Source: Vulcanimicrobiota bacterium (GTDB lineage: Bacteria > Vulcanimicrobiota > Vulcanimicrobiia > Vulcanimicrobiales > Vulcanimicrobiaceae). From it: a stretch of 64,000 nucleotides of DNA. How positions within the stretch are numbered: the first letter of the stretch is position 1; each line of letters begins with the position of its first letter. Where the stretch lies: positions 214,970 through 278,969 of the forward strand of contig PMOS01000031.1 in the NCBI GenBank assembly GCA_003161435.1, in the 5' to 3' direction. A program made the translations under genes and the position numbers. The notes under the pieces were generated by a model. That model did not search any database. It was not told the origin of the DNA and saw nothing but the letters and a program-made list of their open reading frames with translations. Positions 48,199 through 56,455 of this stretch are shown in pieces.

Positions 48199-49043
48199 GA
48201 GAAAAAATTGATTTGCGAATCTCCGAAAAGCGCGCACGGGAGTGGCTTCCGGAGGATCGTGGTACTGTAATCGGCTCGGGCATTATTCGTCAGCTTGTGG
48301 TCGACGTTGATGATCCCATTCTTGGCCTGGTCGCGGACGCCGAGGCGCACTACAGCTCAAATGGGCGGTCATTCTTCTACGGCTGGAACTTCCGCAGAGA
48401 ATATTCTAAGGCAGAACTCGAGGCCGCAGAGGTATTTCAAGCGATTTTCCATCCTGTTGAAATGGCCGGCGAAGAATATGGCACGCGATATGATGAGGCG
48501 GCGTCGTGCCCCATTTGTGCATCGGGCGCCGCCCAGGCAAGTGAACTCGTACTTGAATGCAAGCGCCTGCCCAAAAGTAAGGACCTTTGTCGAACGCTTG
48601 CACACGAGATCGTCGTGTCAACTCGCGCGCTTGAGGTGTTTCAACGCTATCAGATCTCCGGCATCGAGTTCGAGCCCGTGAAGTGCTCGCCCTCGAACAC
48701 GCAGTCAGATCAATGGATGCAAATGATTGTCTTGAGACATGATGCGCATTTGGTTTCACCGATCGTCGCTGGGGAGAAGCCGTTCGAAGACCCAAGGGGA
48801 GAGGAATCGCAGCAATATCGGTGTCCGCTGGGGCATCGGCTTGGCCTCAATTTGATCTCCGAGGCGTATGTAGAGCGAGCATCGTGGGGCGGCGAAGATA
48901 TCGTGCTCTCTCGAGAATACTTCGGCGCTAGGATGGGCCTGCTGCGGCCTCATCGCCTTGTTCTTGTATCGCAGAAAGTACGCAAGGCCATCGAAAAGGA
49001 GAAACTGCGCGGCGTGGCGTTCGAGATCGCTCACTTGGTATAG
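48195..49043 (+). CDS. uncharacterised protein in the tRNA-Val islet, double-CxxC-like
   Basis: About 282 residues, no signal peptide. It has a CPIC motif near residue 105, further Cys at positions 125-130 and 165, and a late CPLGH; the C-terminus ends VLVSQKVRKAIEKEKLRGVAFEIAHLV. The layout (a Cys-rich middle, then a hydrophobic-rich end) recalls the double-CxxCG immunity-like proteins of myxobacteria, but I am not sure of that match. GC is only about 53 % in 48181-48420 (128 of 240 bases counted), against about 70 % in leuA, which points to recent transfer. Translation is coupled to the gene before it. Confidence 0.75.
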   Translation: MREKIDLRISEKRAREWLPEDRGTVIGSGIIRQLVVDVDDPILGLVADAEAHYSSNGRSFFYGWNFRREYSKAELEAAEVFQAIFHPVEMAGEEYGTRYDEAASCPICASGAAQASELVLECKRLPKSKDLCRTLAHEIVVSTRALEVFQRYQISGIEFEPVKCSPSNTQSDQWMQMIVLRHDAHLVSPIVAGEKPFEDPRGEESQQYRCPLGHRLGLNLISEAYVERASWGGEDIVLSREYFGARMGLLRPHRLVLVSQKVRKAIEKEKLRGVAFEIAHLV

Positions 49044-49055
49044 GTCTTGGGGCTA

Positions 49056-49366
49056 CCACGGCGCCAAGCGAACGCCCCCGCGGTAGTGCATGGTAATCAG
49101 TTGCTCGCGCAGCTCGCCGAACGTTCCGAACCGATGCGGCCGCGTTGCGACGAGTGCATCAAGCTCGGCTGACGTGTAGGCGCCCGGGCAGCCTTTTCGA
49201 CCGTCCAGCAGCGACTCAGCGCATGAGATAATACGGTGCGTATTGAGCTTCGGGTTCCCCCGCAGGGTGATTACGAGACACCGTGTCGCCGCCAGTGAAC
49301 TCGCCGATCCGGGTGACAGTGCGCGACTGAGGCCGTTATCGTGATTTGAGGATTCCCGGCACGTTC
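49056..49366 (-). pseudogene. open frame without start codon, probable gene remnant
   Basis: Reading on the minus strand, about 100 codons run from just after a TGA (near 49366) to TAG at 49056. The final part is protein-like (CAESLLDGRKGCPGAYTSAEL, then FGTFGELREQLITMHYRGG). No ATG, GTG or TTG occurs before the last 13 codons, so it is probably a decayed 3' fragment. It lies inside the low-GC islet. Confidence 0.3.
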
Positions 49367-49476
49367 ACCAACCGCGCGTCCTAAGGCGGTGAAACGCCGA
49401 AAACACCTTCTGCGGCGCGGTTTCGCGGGCAAATCACCCGAACCGCCTCGCGCGCGCGCGAAGTCACCCAAACCTA

Positions 49477-49508
49477 GGGATTAGTGTGATAAAGCACAGC
49501 GCTCTGGG
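49477..49508. repeat. direct repeat, right copy, abutting tRNA-Val
   Basis: Starts GGGATTAG and continues TGATAAAGCACAGCGCTCTGGG, the last three bases being the 3' end of the minus-strand tRNA-Val gene. Matches the copy at 47746-47777. Confidence 0.55.
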
Positions 49509-49576
49509 CGATGACGGATTCGAACCGCCGACCTTCTCCGTGTAAAGGAGCTGCTCTCCCGCTGAGCTAATCGCCC
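49505..49576 (-). tRNA. tRNA-Val, anticodon UAC
   Basis: Reading on the minus strand: acceptor GGGCGAT pairs with ATCGCCC, D-arm GCTC..GAGC with a short 7-base loop, anticodon stem GCTCC with loop TTTACAC (anticodon TAC), variable AGGTC, T-arm GGCGG-TTCGAAT-CCGTC. The discriminator A is at 49505; CCA is not encoded. One terminal mismatch occurs in the anticodon stem. It is divergent from the MATE gene. Confidence 0.93.
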
Positions 49577-49638
49577 GCCGCGCTCGCCTGGTTTCGCCGC
49601 GCGGGATGTTCGTCCCCGGGCGGGATATATGGTTGGCA

Positions 49639-51039
49639 ATGCAACAGCGCCGTGTCGCTTTGGACGACTCTCGACCGATCTGGCAGGCGATGCTCGTCTT
49701 CCTCGTCCCACTGATGATCAGCAACGTGCTGCAATCGGCGTCGGCGACGCTCAACAGCATCTACCTCGGGCGGCTCATCGGCGTTCACGCGCTGGCAGCG
49801 GCGTCGTCGTTCTTCCCGGTCGTCTTCTTCATGATCGCGTTCTTCATCGGCATCGCGAGCGGCAGCTCGGTGCTGATCGGGCAGGCCCACGGTGCGCGGG
49901 ACGAGGAGCGCCTCAAGGCGGTCGCGGGGACGACGCTCACGCTCGCGATCGGTTCTGGGATCGTGATCGGCGGCGCCGGTTGGTTCTTTCTCCCCGCGCT
50001 CTTGCACCTGATCGGTACGCCGCTCGACGTGTTCGACGATTCCCTCGCGTACGCGCGTGTCATGTTTCTCGGGCTGCCCGTTCTGTTTGTCTACCTGGCT
50101 TACACGACGTTCGTGCGCGGGACCGGCGACTCGCGCACGCCGCTGCTGGCGCTCATCGTCAGCACCGTGCTCATCCTGGTCTTCACGCCGGCGTTGATTC
50201 TCGGCTGGATCGGTTTGCCGCGCCTGGGCGTGCCGAGTGCCGCATACGCGAACATCTTAGCCAACTTCATCGCGCTGCTCTACCTGTTGTTCGCGCTGGG
50301 CGCCGAGAAGAACCCGCTCGCACTCGACATGTCGATCGTCCGGCACATGAAGCTCGAGATGCGGTTGCTGGGCGCGCTCGTCCGGATCGGGATCCCGACC
50401 GGCCTGCAGATGGTGATGGTGTCGTTGGCCGAGATCGCGGTGATCTCGCTGGTCAACCGCTTCGGTTCGTCGGCGACTGCGGCGTACGGCGCGGTGAACC
50501 AGATCGTGTCGTACGTTCAGTTTCCGGCGATCTCGATCGGAATTGCGGCGTCGATCTTCGGCGCGCAGTCGATCGGCGCGCGCCGCTTCGACCGGCTGCG
50601 CAAGATCGCACGTGCAGGCGTCTCGCTCAACTGGGTCATCGGCGCGATCCTCATCGGGATCGTCTATGCCTTCAACGATAGCATCCTCAAGCTGTTCATC
50701 ACCGACGCCGGCGTGATCGCGACGGCGCACGATCTGCTCGCGATCACCCTCTGGAGCTACGTGTTGTTCGGTACGTCAAGCGTGCTGTCGGGGCTCATGC
50801 GCTCGAGCGGGACCGTGCTCTGGCCGACGCTCCTCTCGATCATCTCGATCTGGGGCGTCGAGGTCCCGGTCGCCTACGCGCTTGCGCCCAGGCTCGGGCT
50901 GCGCGGCGTGTGGATCGCCTATCCCGTCGCATTCGCCTGCAGCCTCGCCCTGCAGACGACCTACTACTACGCGTTCTGGCGGCGCCAGAAGCTCACCGTG
51001 CTGCTCGAGAGCCACAAGATCGAACCGGTGACGACGTAG
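49639..51039 (+). CDS. MATE family efflux transporter
   Basis: 466 residues, 12 membrane helices in two related halves. The first helix region (PIWQAMLVFLVPLMISNVLQSASATLNSIYLGRLIG) and its counterpart in the second half (LVRIGIPTGLQMVMVSLAEIAVISLVNRFG) are typical of the NorM/DinF-like group exporting cationic compounds with Na+ or H+. ATG 49639 is preferred; ATG 49606 adds 11 unlikely residues. The stop overlaps the next start by one base. Confidence 0.92.
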   Translation: MQQRRVALDDSRPIWQAMLVFLVPLMISNVLQSASATLNSIYLGRLIGVHALAAASSFFPVVFFMIAFFIGIASGSSVLIGQAHGARDEERLKAVAGTTLTLAIGSGIVIGGAGWFFLPALLHLIGTPLDVFDDSLAYARVMFLGLPVLFVYLAYTTFVRGTGDSRTPLLALIVSTVLILVFTPALILGWIGLPRLGVPSAAYANILANFIALLYLLFALGAEKNPLALDMSIVRHMKLEMRLLGALVRIGIPTGLQMVMVSLAEIAVISLVNRFGSSATAAYGAVNQIVSYVQFPAISIGIAASIFGAQSIGARRFDRLRKIARAGVSLNWVIGAILIGIVYAFNDSILKLFITDAGVIATAHDLLAITLWSYVLFGTSSVLSGLMRSSGTVLWPTLLSIISIWGVEVPVAYALAPRLGLRGVWIAYPVAFACSLALQTTYYYAFWRRQKLTVLLESHKIEPVTT

Positions 51040-52604
51040 TGGCTACGGGCGACGCATCCGAGCCCCGCTTGGCCAAATCCTATCCAGCCAACGTCGTGCT
51101 GGTCGTGCTCACCTTGTTTCCGGGTCTCATCAACACCAGTGCGATCGCGCTGGCCGCGCCGGTGATCGGTCGCGACCTGAACGTTGCGCCCGACGTCGCG
51201 GCATCGATCCCGCTGATCAGCGACGCGGCGCTCGCCTTCGGCTGCATTCTGGCGGCCGAGCTGACGCGGCGCGTCGAGAGCCGCACGCTGTTCTTCTGGC
51301 TGCTCACCGTCTCCGTCGCGACCTCGCTGGCGAGCGCCTTCGCACCGGCGTTTCCCGTCTTGCTCACGGCTCATGTCGTGCACGGACTGGTCGCCGGGAT
51401 GCTCTTCGTCGTCGTGCTCCCGCCCCTCCTGACCAACTTCAAGAGCGACAAGCTCAGCGCGACGGCGAGCGTCATCGTCCCTTGCCTGTTCGGCGCGGCG
51501 ACGCTCGGGCCGGTGATCGGCGGCCTGGTCGCTGCACCGGGCACCTGGCGTTCGATCTTCGGCGTAGAAGTGATCGTCGCGCTCGTTGCAATGGTTCTCG
51601 CGCGCAGCGTGTTGGCCAAGCGCGATGCCCAGGGCGCGGATCAGCCGATCGACTGGTTTGCCCTGATCGCGTCGGCGCTCGGCTCGGTGCTGGTCTACGT
51701 CGGGATCGGCGGCTTGGCGGGAAATGATTGGCGCGATCCGTTCGCCAGCATCCCGCTGGTCGGCGGCCTGGTGGTCTATGCGGCGCTCATCGTCGGCGAG
51801 GCACGCAAGGAGCACCCGCTCGTCCCCGTGCGCAAGCTCGCGACGTCGCTGGCGCTCATCGGGACGATCGCCACGGTCATCGGCAGCTCGACGTTCAGCG
51901 CGCTCACGCAGTCCTTCCAACTCACGCTGCTGCGGATCGACGAGCTCGATCCGCGCGGCACAGGATTCGCCTTCTGGCCGGAGTTCCTGACCGCCGTCGC
52001 CGCGGGCTACGTTTTCGGCAAGCTGGTGACGACGAAGTGGGTCGCGATCAACGGCGCGACGGGGCTCGTCTTCATCGGCGTGGCGGCGGTGCTCGCGCGC
52101 GCGGTTTCCCCGGTCGACGCGCATTCGGTCGGCTGGCTGTGCCTGATTGCCGGCTTCGGTGCCGGCCTGAGCGTGTCGCCGGGATTGTTTCTGGTGGCGC
52201 TCTCGTTCGAACGGGCGCTGCTCGGCCGTGCGATCGCGCTGCTCAACCTGTTCCGCCTCACCGGCGGATTCATCAGCGCACCCGGCGTCGAGCACACGAT
52301 CGGCTCGCGCGCGACGACGCATCTGCGAGCGCTCGACCCGGCACTCGACCCACAGGTCGCCGATCGCGTCGTGCGCGCCTTCGTCACCGGCCGCACGATG
52401 CCGCGCGCCGAATCGCTCGAACCGCTCAAACAGGCGCTCGCGTACGGCATCGACCAGGCGTATGCGATCGTCCTCGTCTTGGCGATCGTCGGCGTCGTCT
52501 TGATCGCAGCGCTTCTTCTCGCCGGCAACGTGAAGCTGCGCGCACCCGACCTCGAGCGTTTCGACGAAGGGCAGCCCGCGCTCGAAGCCCCCGCGCTGGC
52601 CTGA
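51039..52604 (+). CDS. MFS transporter
   Basis: About 521 residues, 14 membrane helices. It starts at GTG sharing one base with the MATE stop (TAGTG). The N-terminal helix VVLVVLTLFPGLINTSAIALAAPVIG and the segment LFGAATLGPVIGGLVAAPGTWRSIF are DHA2-like. It ends two bases before the convergent gene. Function in drug or metabolite export is likely; the substrate is unknown. Confidence 0.9.
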   Translation: MATGDASEPRLAKSYPANVVLVVLTLFPGLINTSAIALAAPVIGRDLNVAPDVAASIPLISDAALAFGCILAAELTRRVESRTLFFWLLTVSVATSLASAFAPAFPVLLTAHVVHGLVAGMLFVVVLPPLLTNFKSDKLSATASVIVPCLFGAATLGPVIGGLVAAPGTWRSIFGVEVIVALVAMVLARSVLAKRDAQGADQPIDWFALIASALGSVLVYVGIGGLAGNDWRDPFASIPLVGGLVVYAALIVGEARKEHPLVPVRKLATSLALIGTIATVIGSSTFSALTQSFQLTLLRIDELDPRGTGFAFWPEFLTAVAAGYVFGKLVTTKWVAINGATGLVFIGVAAVLARAVSPVDAHSVGWLCLIAGFGAGLSVSPGLFLVALSFERALLGRAIALLNLFRLTGGFISAPGVEHTIGSRATTHLRALDPALDPQVADRVVRAFVTGRTMPRAESLEPLKQALAYGIDQAYAIVLVLAIVGVVLIAALLLAGNVKLRAPDLERFDEGQPALEAPALA

Positions 52605-52606
52605 GC

Positions 52607-53626
52607 TCAGCCCTTCGCGGCCGGCAACGGCGCCTGGGCCCAGTGACCAAATGCGTCCTCGATCGCGGACGAGACCCCGGCGCGGAAGTTCGCTCCGTGG
52701 TGAAGATGCTCGCCGACTTCGTCCTGCGTCGCGACGACTTTGCCGGTGCAGTCGACCGTCGTCAGCATGATCTCGGCGTGCGTCGCGATCCCGGCGAACT
52801 TCGGCGTCTGCTCCCAGCGCAGCGTTCCCATCACGAGGCTCGACGCCCGGTAACGCGCGCACATCGCCGGCGCTTCTTTGGTCGCGATCAGATGATCGGC
52901 CTGATCGGTCACCACGACGTCCGCACCGCGCGCTGCGTACCGCTTGCTGGCCTCCTCCGTCGCGAAGTCGAGGCTCGGATCCGGCTCCATACCGATCTGT
53001 GTGAACGGGACGATCGCGACCTTCGGTCCGGTCGGCATTTTCGCGGACGGCGTCGCCGTTGCGTTGGGTTGTGCGGTGTCCGGCGTTCGCACCGCGTAGA
53101 GCTCCAGTGCGCGCCCGATCGCCTGCGTGATTCCGTCGGCGACGCCCGCCTGCACGTTGGCGTTGTAGTAGTCCTTGTCGCCAACCGCCGTGCCGGTCCA
53201 GGCCAGCGATCCGTCGCAGCGCACGAGCGACAGCCGCAGCTCGACGTGCGTCGAATAATAGTTGACGGTCGTGAGGATATAGTTTCGCTGGCGCACCGCC
53301 TGCTCCGTCCGCATCGTCGGGACGAGAATGCCCGTCGCACCGCTCTGCGCGCAGATCTGTCCGGCCAGCGCGACCACGCCGAGCCGATCGGTCGGCGGCA
53401 GCGTCTTCGCGGTTATCCCTTTTTCGGCGAGCTTCGCCGTGAGAATCCCCGTCGCGTCATCGAAGTTCTGAACCTTCTCGGAGCCGGGCACGGCAAACGG
53501 TGCGACCGCGACCACCGGCGCGGAGGCGGCCCGCGCGGAAGGGACCGGGGCCGGCGTAACCGCGGCGAGCCGCAGGGCAACGAGCGTCGCCGCCGCGGCA
53601 AGGGGAACCTGGACGAAGGACGTCAT
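52607..53626 (-). CDS. exported protein with two related domains
   Basis: 339 residues: signal peptide (MTSFVQVPLAAAATLVALRLAAV), then two repeats of about 130 residues. The first opens APVVAVAPFAVPGSEKVQNFDDAT, the second GPKVAIVPFTQIGMEPDPSLDFAT; each goes on to a TLPP/VTDQ-type strand, an AxxCA/MCAR Cys segment, a T-rich strand ending VRCDG / VDCTG, and a final helix. The fold resembles CsgG/TolB-N-like (DUF) secreted domains. The tandem duplication is visible by eye. No known role. Confidence 0.78.
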   Translation of the reverse strand: MTSFVQVPLAAAATLVALRLAAVTPAPVPSARAASAPVVAVAPFAVPGSEKVQNFDDATGILTAKLAEKGITAKTLPPTDRLGVVALAGQICAQSGATGILVPTMRTEQAVRQRNYILTTVNYYSTHVELRLSLVRCDGSLAWTGTAVGDKDYYNANVQAGVADGITQAIGRALELYAVRTPDTAQPNATATPSAKMPTGPKVAIVPFTQIGMEPDPSLDFATEEASKRYAARGADVVVTDQADHLIATKEAPAMCARYRASSLVMGTLRWEQTPKFAGIATHAEIMLTTVDCTGKVVATQDEVGEHLHHGANFRAGVSSAIEDAFGHWAQAPLPAAKG

Positions 53627-53937
53627 GGGCAAAAGGTTCGGTAGCGACGCCGCCGTTGCTTGCGACGCGGGCCGGCGGCGTCAACGCATGTCGACGGCGG
53701 CGTCCACGACCGTCAACGTGTCGTGGGGCGATTGTACGGAACCTTAACCCTGGGATTGGTTAGGAACCACTCGCTTGTATCATATTCGTTGGCGTAGGTA
53801 AACGCCCGCCCTACGATTGGCGAGATACAGGGCTAACCCAACGGACGTTCGTTCGGCTCGAGCCGGGCGACGGGCTACTAGGATGGTAGCCCTTGGCGAG
53901 TTTTTCCTCGCCGCCGTTTCCGCAGATGGGTCCAAGG
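53627..53937. other. promoter and structured leader of the DUF4382-GGDEF/EAL operon
   Basis: 311 bp without a gene. A candidate sigma-70 promoter is TTGGTT (53756-53761) and TATCAT (53778-53783), 16-bp spacer. Two strong hairpins follow: GGGCTAC-N7-GTAGCCC (53872-53892) and GGCGAG-TTTTTC-CTCGCC (53895-53912), ending about 25 bases before the ATG. The region AGGGCTAACCC through TAGCCC superficially resembles a GEMM-type leader, but the conserved core is not there. Confidence 0.5.
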
Positions 53938-54894
53938 ATGAATGAAAGAATAGCCGCCGGGTCGCTCGCGCTGCTCGTTTCGGCCGCGGGATGCGCAGGA
54001 TCTCCGAGCGCCGGTTCGCTGCCGGCCGGCACCACGCGCCCCGCTTCCGCCGCGCACCATCTCGTGACGGCGACCAAGGTCGTCGCGATCAGCAAAGCGA
54101 GCCAGAACGCGCCGCGGCTGCCGAAGAACTCGCTGGGTGGAATTCCCATGCTCGTCAGCATCCAGCTCTTCGACGCGCCGCTGGTCGACAGCAGCAACGC
54201 GCAGGTGAATCTCGCACTCGACGGCGTCAACGTGCTCCTCAACGGCGTGTCGACCCCGGTCGTCACGAACGCGTCGCCCGTCATGGTCAATCTGCTCAGC
54301 CTGCAGACCACCGCGCAAAGCTACCTCGCGAACGTGCCGGCCGGCAGCTACGATACGGTGCAGCTCGTCGTCGACCCCTCGCAGTCGAACGTCGTCCAGA
54401 ACGGCGTGACGTATCCCGTGCAGTTCGGTACGCTCCCGAACACCGCGGGTTCGCTCGTCGGCATCAACGCGCCCGCCGCCATCTCGGGCGGCGCGAACGC
54501 GACCGTCGCGGTTACCGTCGACTTCAACGTCCTCGAGTCCGTCGCGTTCGCCGGCGGGATCGCACAGATCGATCCGCAGCTCGTGACAGCGACCGACGCG
54601 GCCGACGTAGCCGGTACCCTGCAGAACGCCGCCGGGCAGCCGGTTTCGGGCGCCGCGGTTCTCGCGCTCGACGCGAACGGAAATGTGCTCAACTCTGCGA
54701 TCACGGCGAGCGACGGCACCTTCGACATCCACGCGCTTGCCGCGGGGAACGCCACGATCGTCGTGGAGAATTCGTACACGTCCGATAGCGGTGCCGTCGT
54801 CCAAGCCACCGGCATGGACGGGTCGGCGACTCCGTCACTCCCCGTGGCAATCGCGGGCGGTGCGCACATCAACCTCGGCATCCTGACGGACTAG
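53938..54894 (+). CDS. DUF4382-domain lipoprotein
   Basis: 318 residues with a lipoprotein signal (MNERIAAGSLALLVSAAGCAGS). The DUF4382 domain has the usual strands: VSIQLFDAPLVDSSNAQVNLALDGVNVLL, then LLSLQTTAQSYLANVPAGSYDTVQLVV and TVAVTVDFNVLESV. A C-terminal carboxypeptidase-like domain follows (VAGTLQNAAGQPVSGAAVLALDANGN). Extracytoplasmic. First gene of an operon with a LuxR-type regulator and a cyclic-di-GMP protein; the leader has two hairpins. Confidence 0.85.
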   Translation: MNERIAAGSLALLVSAAGCAGSPSAGSLPAGTTRPASAAHHLVTATKVVAISKASQNAPRLPKNSLGGIPMLVSIQLFDAPLVDSSNAQVNLALDGVNVLLNGVSTPVVTNASPVMVNLLSLQTTAQSYLANVPAGSYDTVQLVVDPSQSNVVQNGVTYPVQFGTLPNTAGSLVGINAPAAISGGANATVAVTVDFNVLESVAFAGGIAQIDPQLVTATDAADVAGTLQNAAGQPVSGAAVLALDANGNVLNSAITASDGTFDIHALAAGNATIVVENSYTSDSGAVVQATGMDGSATPSLPVAIAGGAHINLGILTD

Positions 54895-54897
54895 CAC

Positions 54898-56448
54898 GTG
54901 TCCGTGACGACTGCGGTCGTCGAGACAGCTGCGGCTTGCCTAGACCGAGCGCGCGTCGCTACGCGCTCGGCCCAGTATGAAACCGCACTGGAAATTCTCG
55001 ACGGCTGCGAAGACTGGCCCGAACACGTTCGCGACGAAGCGATCGTGCTCAAGGCCGATGCGCTCGGGCGACACGACGCCGTCTCGGCAATCGAGTGGCT
55101 GAGCTGCATCGCGGATGCGGTAACGACGCCGGCCGGCCGTTTCGCCTACGAGCTCGCCTCGGGCAAGGCGTTCGCCAACGTTCGCAACCTCGATTCCGCT
55201 GATGCGTGCTACGCCGCTGCTGAACGATTGGTTTCGACCGACCCGAACGGTCAACTCACCCTGGCCTACCATCGATCGCGGCTGGCTTGGATCAAGCGCG
55301 CGTACGATCCCGACGCCGACGACGTTGCCGCGTCGGTTTCGCATCCAGATCCCAACATCGCGATGGCGGCGCTGACGACCCGCGCGTGGCACCACGGCAG
55401 TCTCGGCAACCTCCCGGCGCAGATCGCAGACTTCCGGCTCGCCCTCGCCCTCCTCGACCTCGGGGCGGACACTGCGTTCGACGTCAGCGTCGCTTCGATC
55501 ACCTGCCACTCGCTCGCGCGCGTCGCCTTCGAGATCGCAGATGCCGCAGCAATGGCGGACGTCCGGGAACGGTTCAACCAGATCGCCTGGACGGACGGCG
55601 TCGCGGTCGATCGCTTTCAGACCCTGCGCGCCTTCGGCTGGGACTCGTTCATGCGCGGACGGCCCGGACCGGCACAATGGTCGTTCAAGGACGCTCGAAA
55701 CTGTGCTCCGTCGACCCCGTGGTCGATCATGGCGCATCTCGATCGCGCGTTCGTCGCTCGGATCGCACACAACGAAGCGTGGGCCCTCGACGAAATCGCC
55801 GAAGCCGACCGGTTGGGACACGCGATCCGGTGGGAATCGACGTTCGGCGAGGAGCGCCTCGCCCTGCTCACGCTCGCGGTGCTCATTGCGCCGTCCAACG
55901 CCGCGCGCGCGCAGCGTTACGCCGCGATCTACTCCAGCTTCGGCACGGATGCCGTGCACCCGACCCTTGCAATCAACGGCGACCGGCGCGCACATGCGTT
56001 CGCGCGGTACGCGCAGGGGCGCATCGATCAGGTGCTCGGCAGGGACAATGCCGCGGTCCGAGCGTTGAGCGACGCCTACGGCATCTTCGTCGACGTACGA
56101 TACGCGTACCAGGCAGCGATGGCCGCGACGGCGCTCGGCGAGGTCACCGGCGAGCCTTCGTGGCGGGAAAAGGCGCTCATGCACGCTTCGGCGTACCCGA
56201 GCTGCCCGCTCGTCGCAATGGCGGAGACCTCCGCACGCGAGGAGATGCCGATGTCGGCGACCCTCTCACCGCTGCAGCGACAGGTCGCGCGAGCGCTCTG
56301 CGGCGGAGCCGAGACGGTGGAGATCTCGCGAGCCCTGAGCCGCAGCTTGTACACGGTCGAGCGCCAAATCGCGGCCGTGTACGACGTGTTCGGCGTTCGG
56401 ACGCGCGCGGAGTTTCTCGCCTCCGCTCGCGGCCTGGGTTTGGCGTAA
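54898..56448 (+). CDS. LuxR-type HTH protein with helical-repeat N-terminal domain
   Basis: 516 residues starting at GTG. The first 430 are helical and TPR-like (LDRARVATRSAQYETALEILDG, AYAERLVS). The C-terminal 65 are a LuxR-type helix-turn-helix (LSPLQRQVARALCGGAETVEISRALSRSLYTVERQIAAVYDVF). The layout matches MalT/LAL-type regulators without the ATPase domain. It is three bases after the lipoprotein stop and eight before the GGDEF-EAL start, so it probably shares their transcript. Confidence 0.82.
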   Translation: MSVTTAVVETAAACLDRARVATRSAQYETALEILDGCEDWPEHVRDEAIVLKADALGRHDAVSAIEWLSCIADAVTTPAGRFAYELASGKAFANVRNLDSADACYAAAERLVSTDPNGQLTLAYHRSRLAWIKRAYDPDADDVAASVSHPDPNIAMAALTTRAWHHGSLGNLPAQIADFRLALALLDLGADTAFDVSVASITCHSLARVAFEIADAAAMADVRERFNQIAWTDGVAVDRFQTLRAFGWDSFMRGRPGPAQWSFKDARNCAPSTPWSIMAHLDRAFVARIAHNEAWALDEIAEADRLGHAIRWESTFGEERLALLTLAVLIAPSNAARAQRYAAIYSSFGTDAVHPTLAINGDRRAHAFARYAQGRIDQVLGRDNAAVRALSDAYGIFVDVRYAYQAAMAATALGEVTGEPSWREKALMHASAYPSCPLVAMAETSAREEMPMSATLSPLQRQVARALCGGAETVEISRALSRSLYTVERQIAAVYDVFGVRTRAEFLASARGLGLA

Positions 56449-56455
56449 TGGCGCT

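Noticed and set aside
53820-53912. GEMM-I cyclic-di-GMP riboswitch
   Set aside because: A GGGCTAACC-like start and a GGTAGCC-like segment exist, but the conserved ACGCAAAGCC core is missing.
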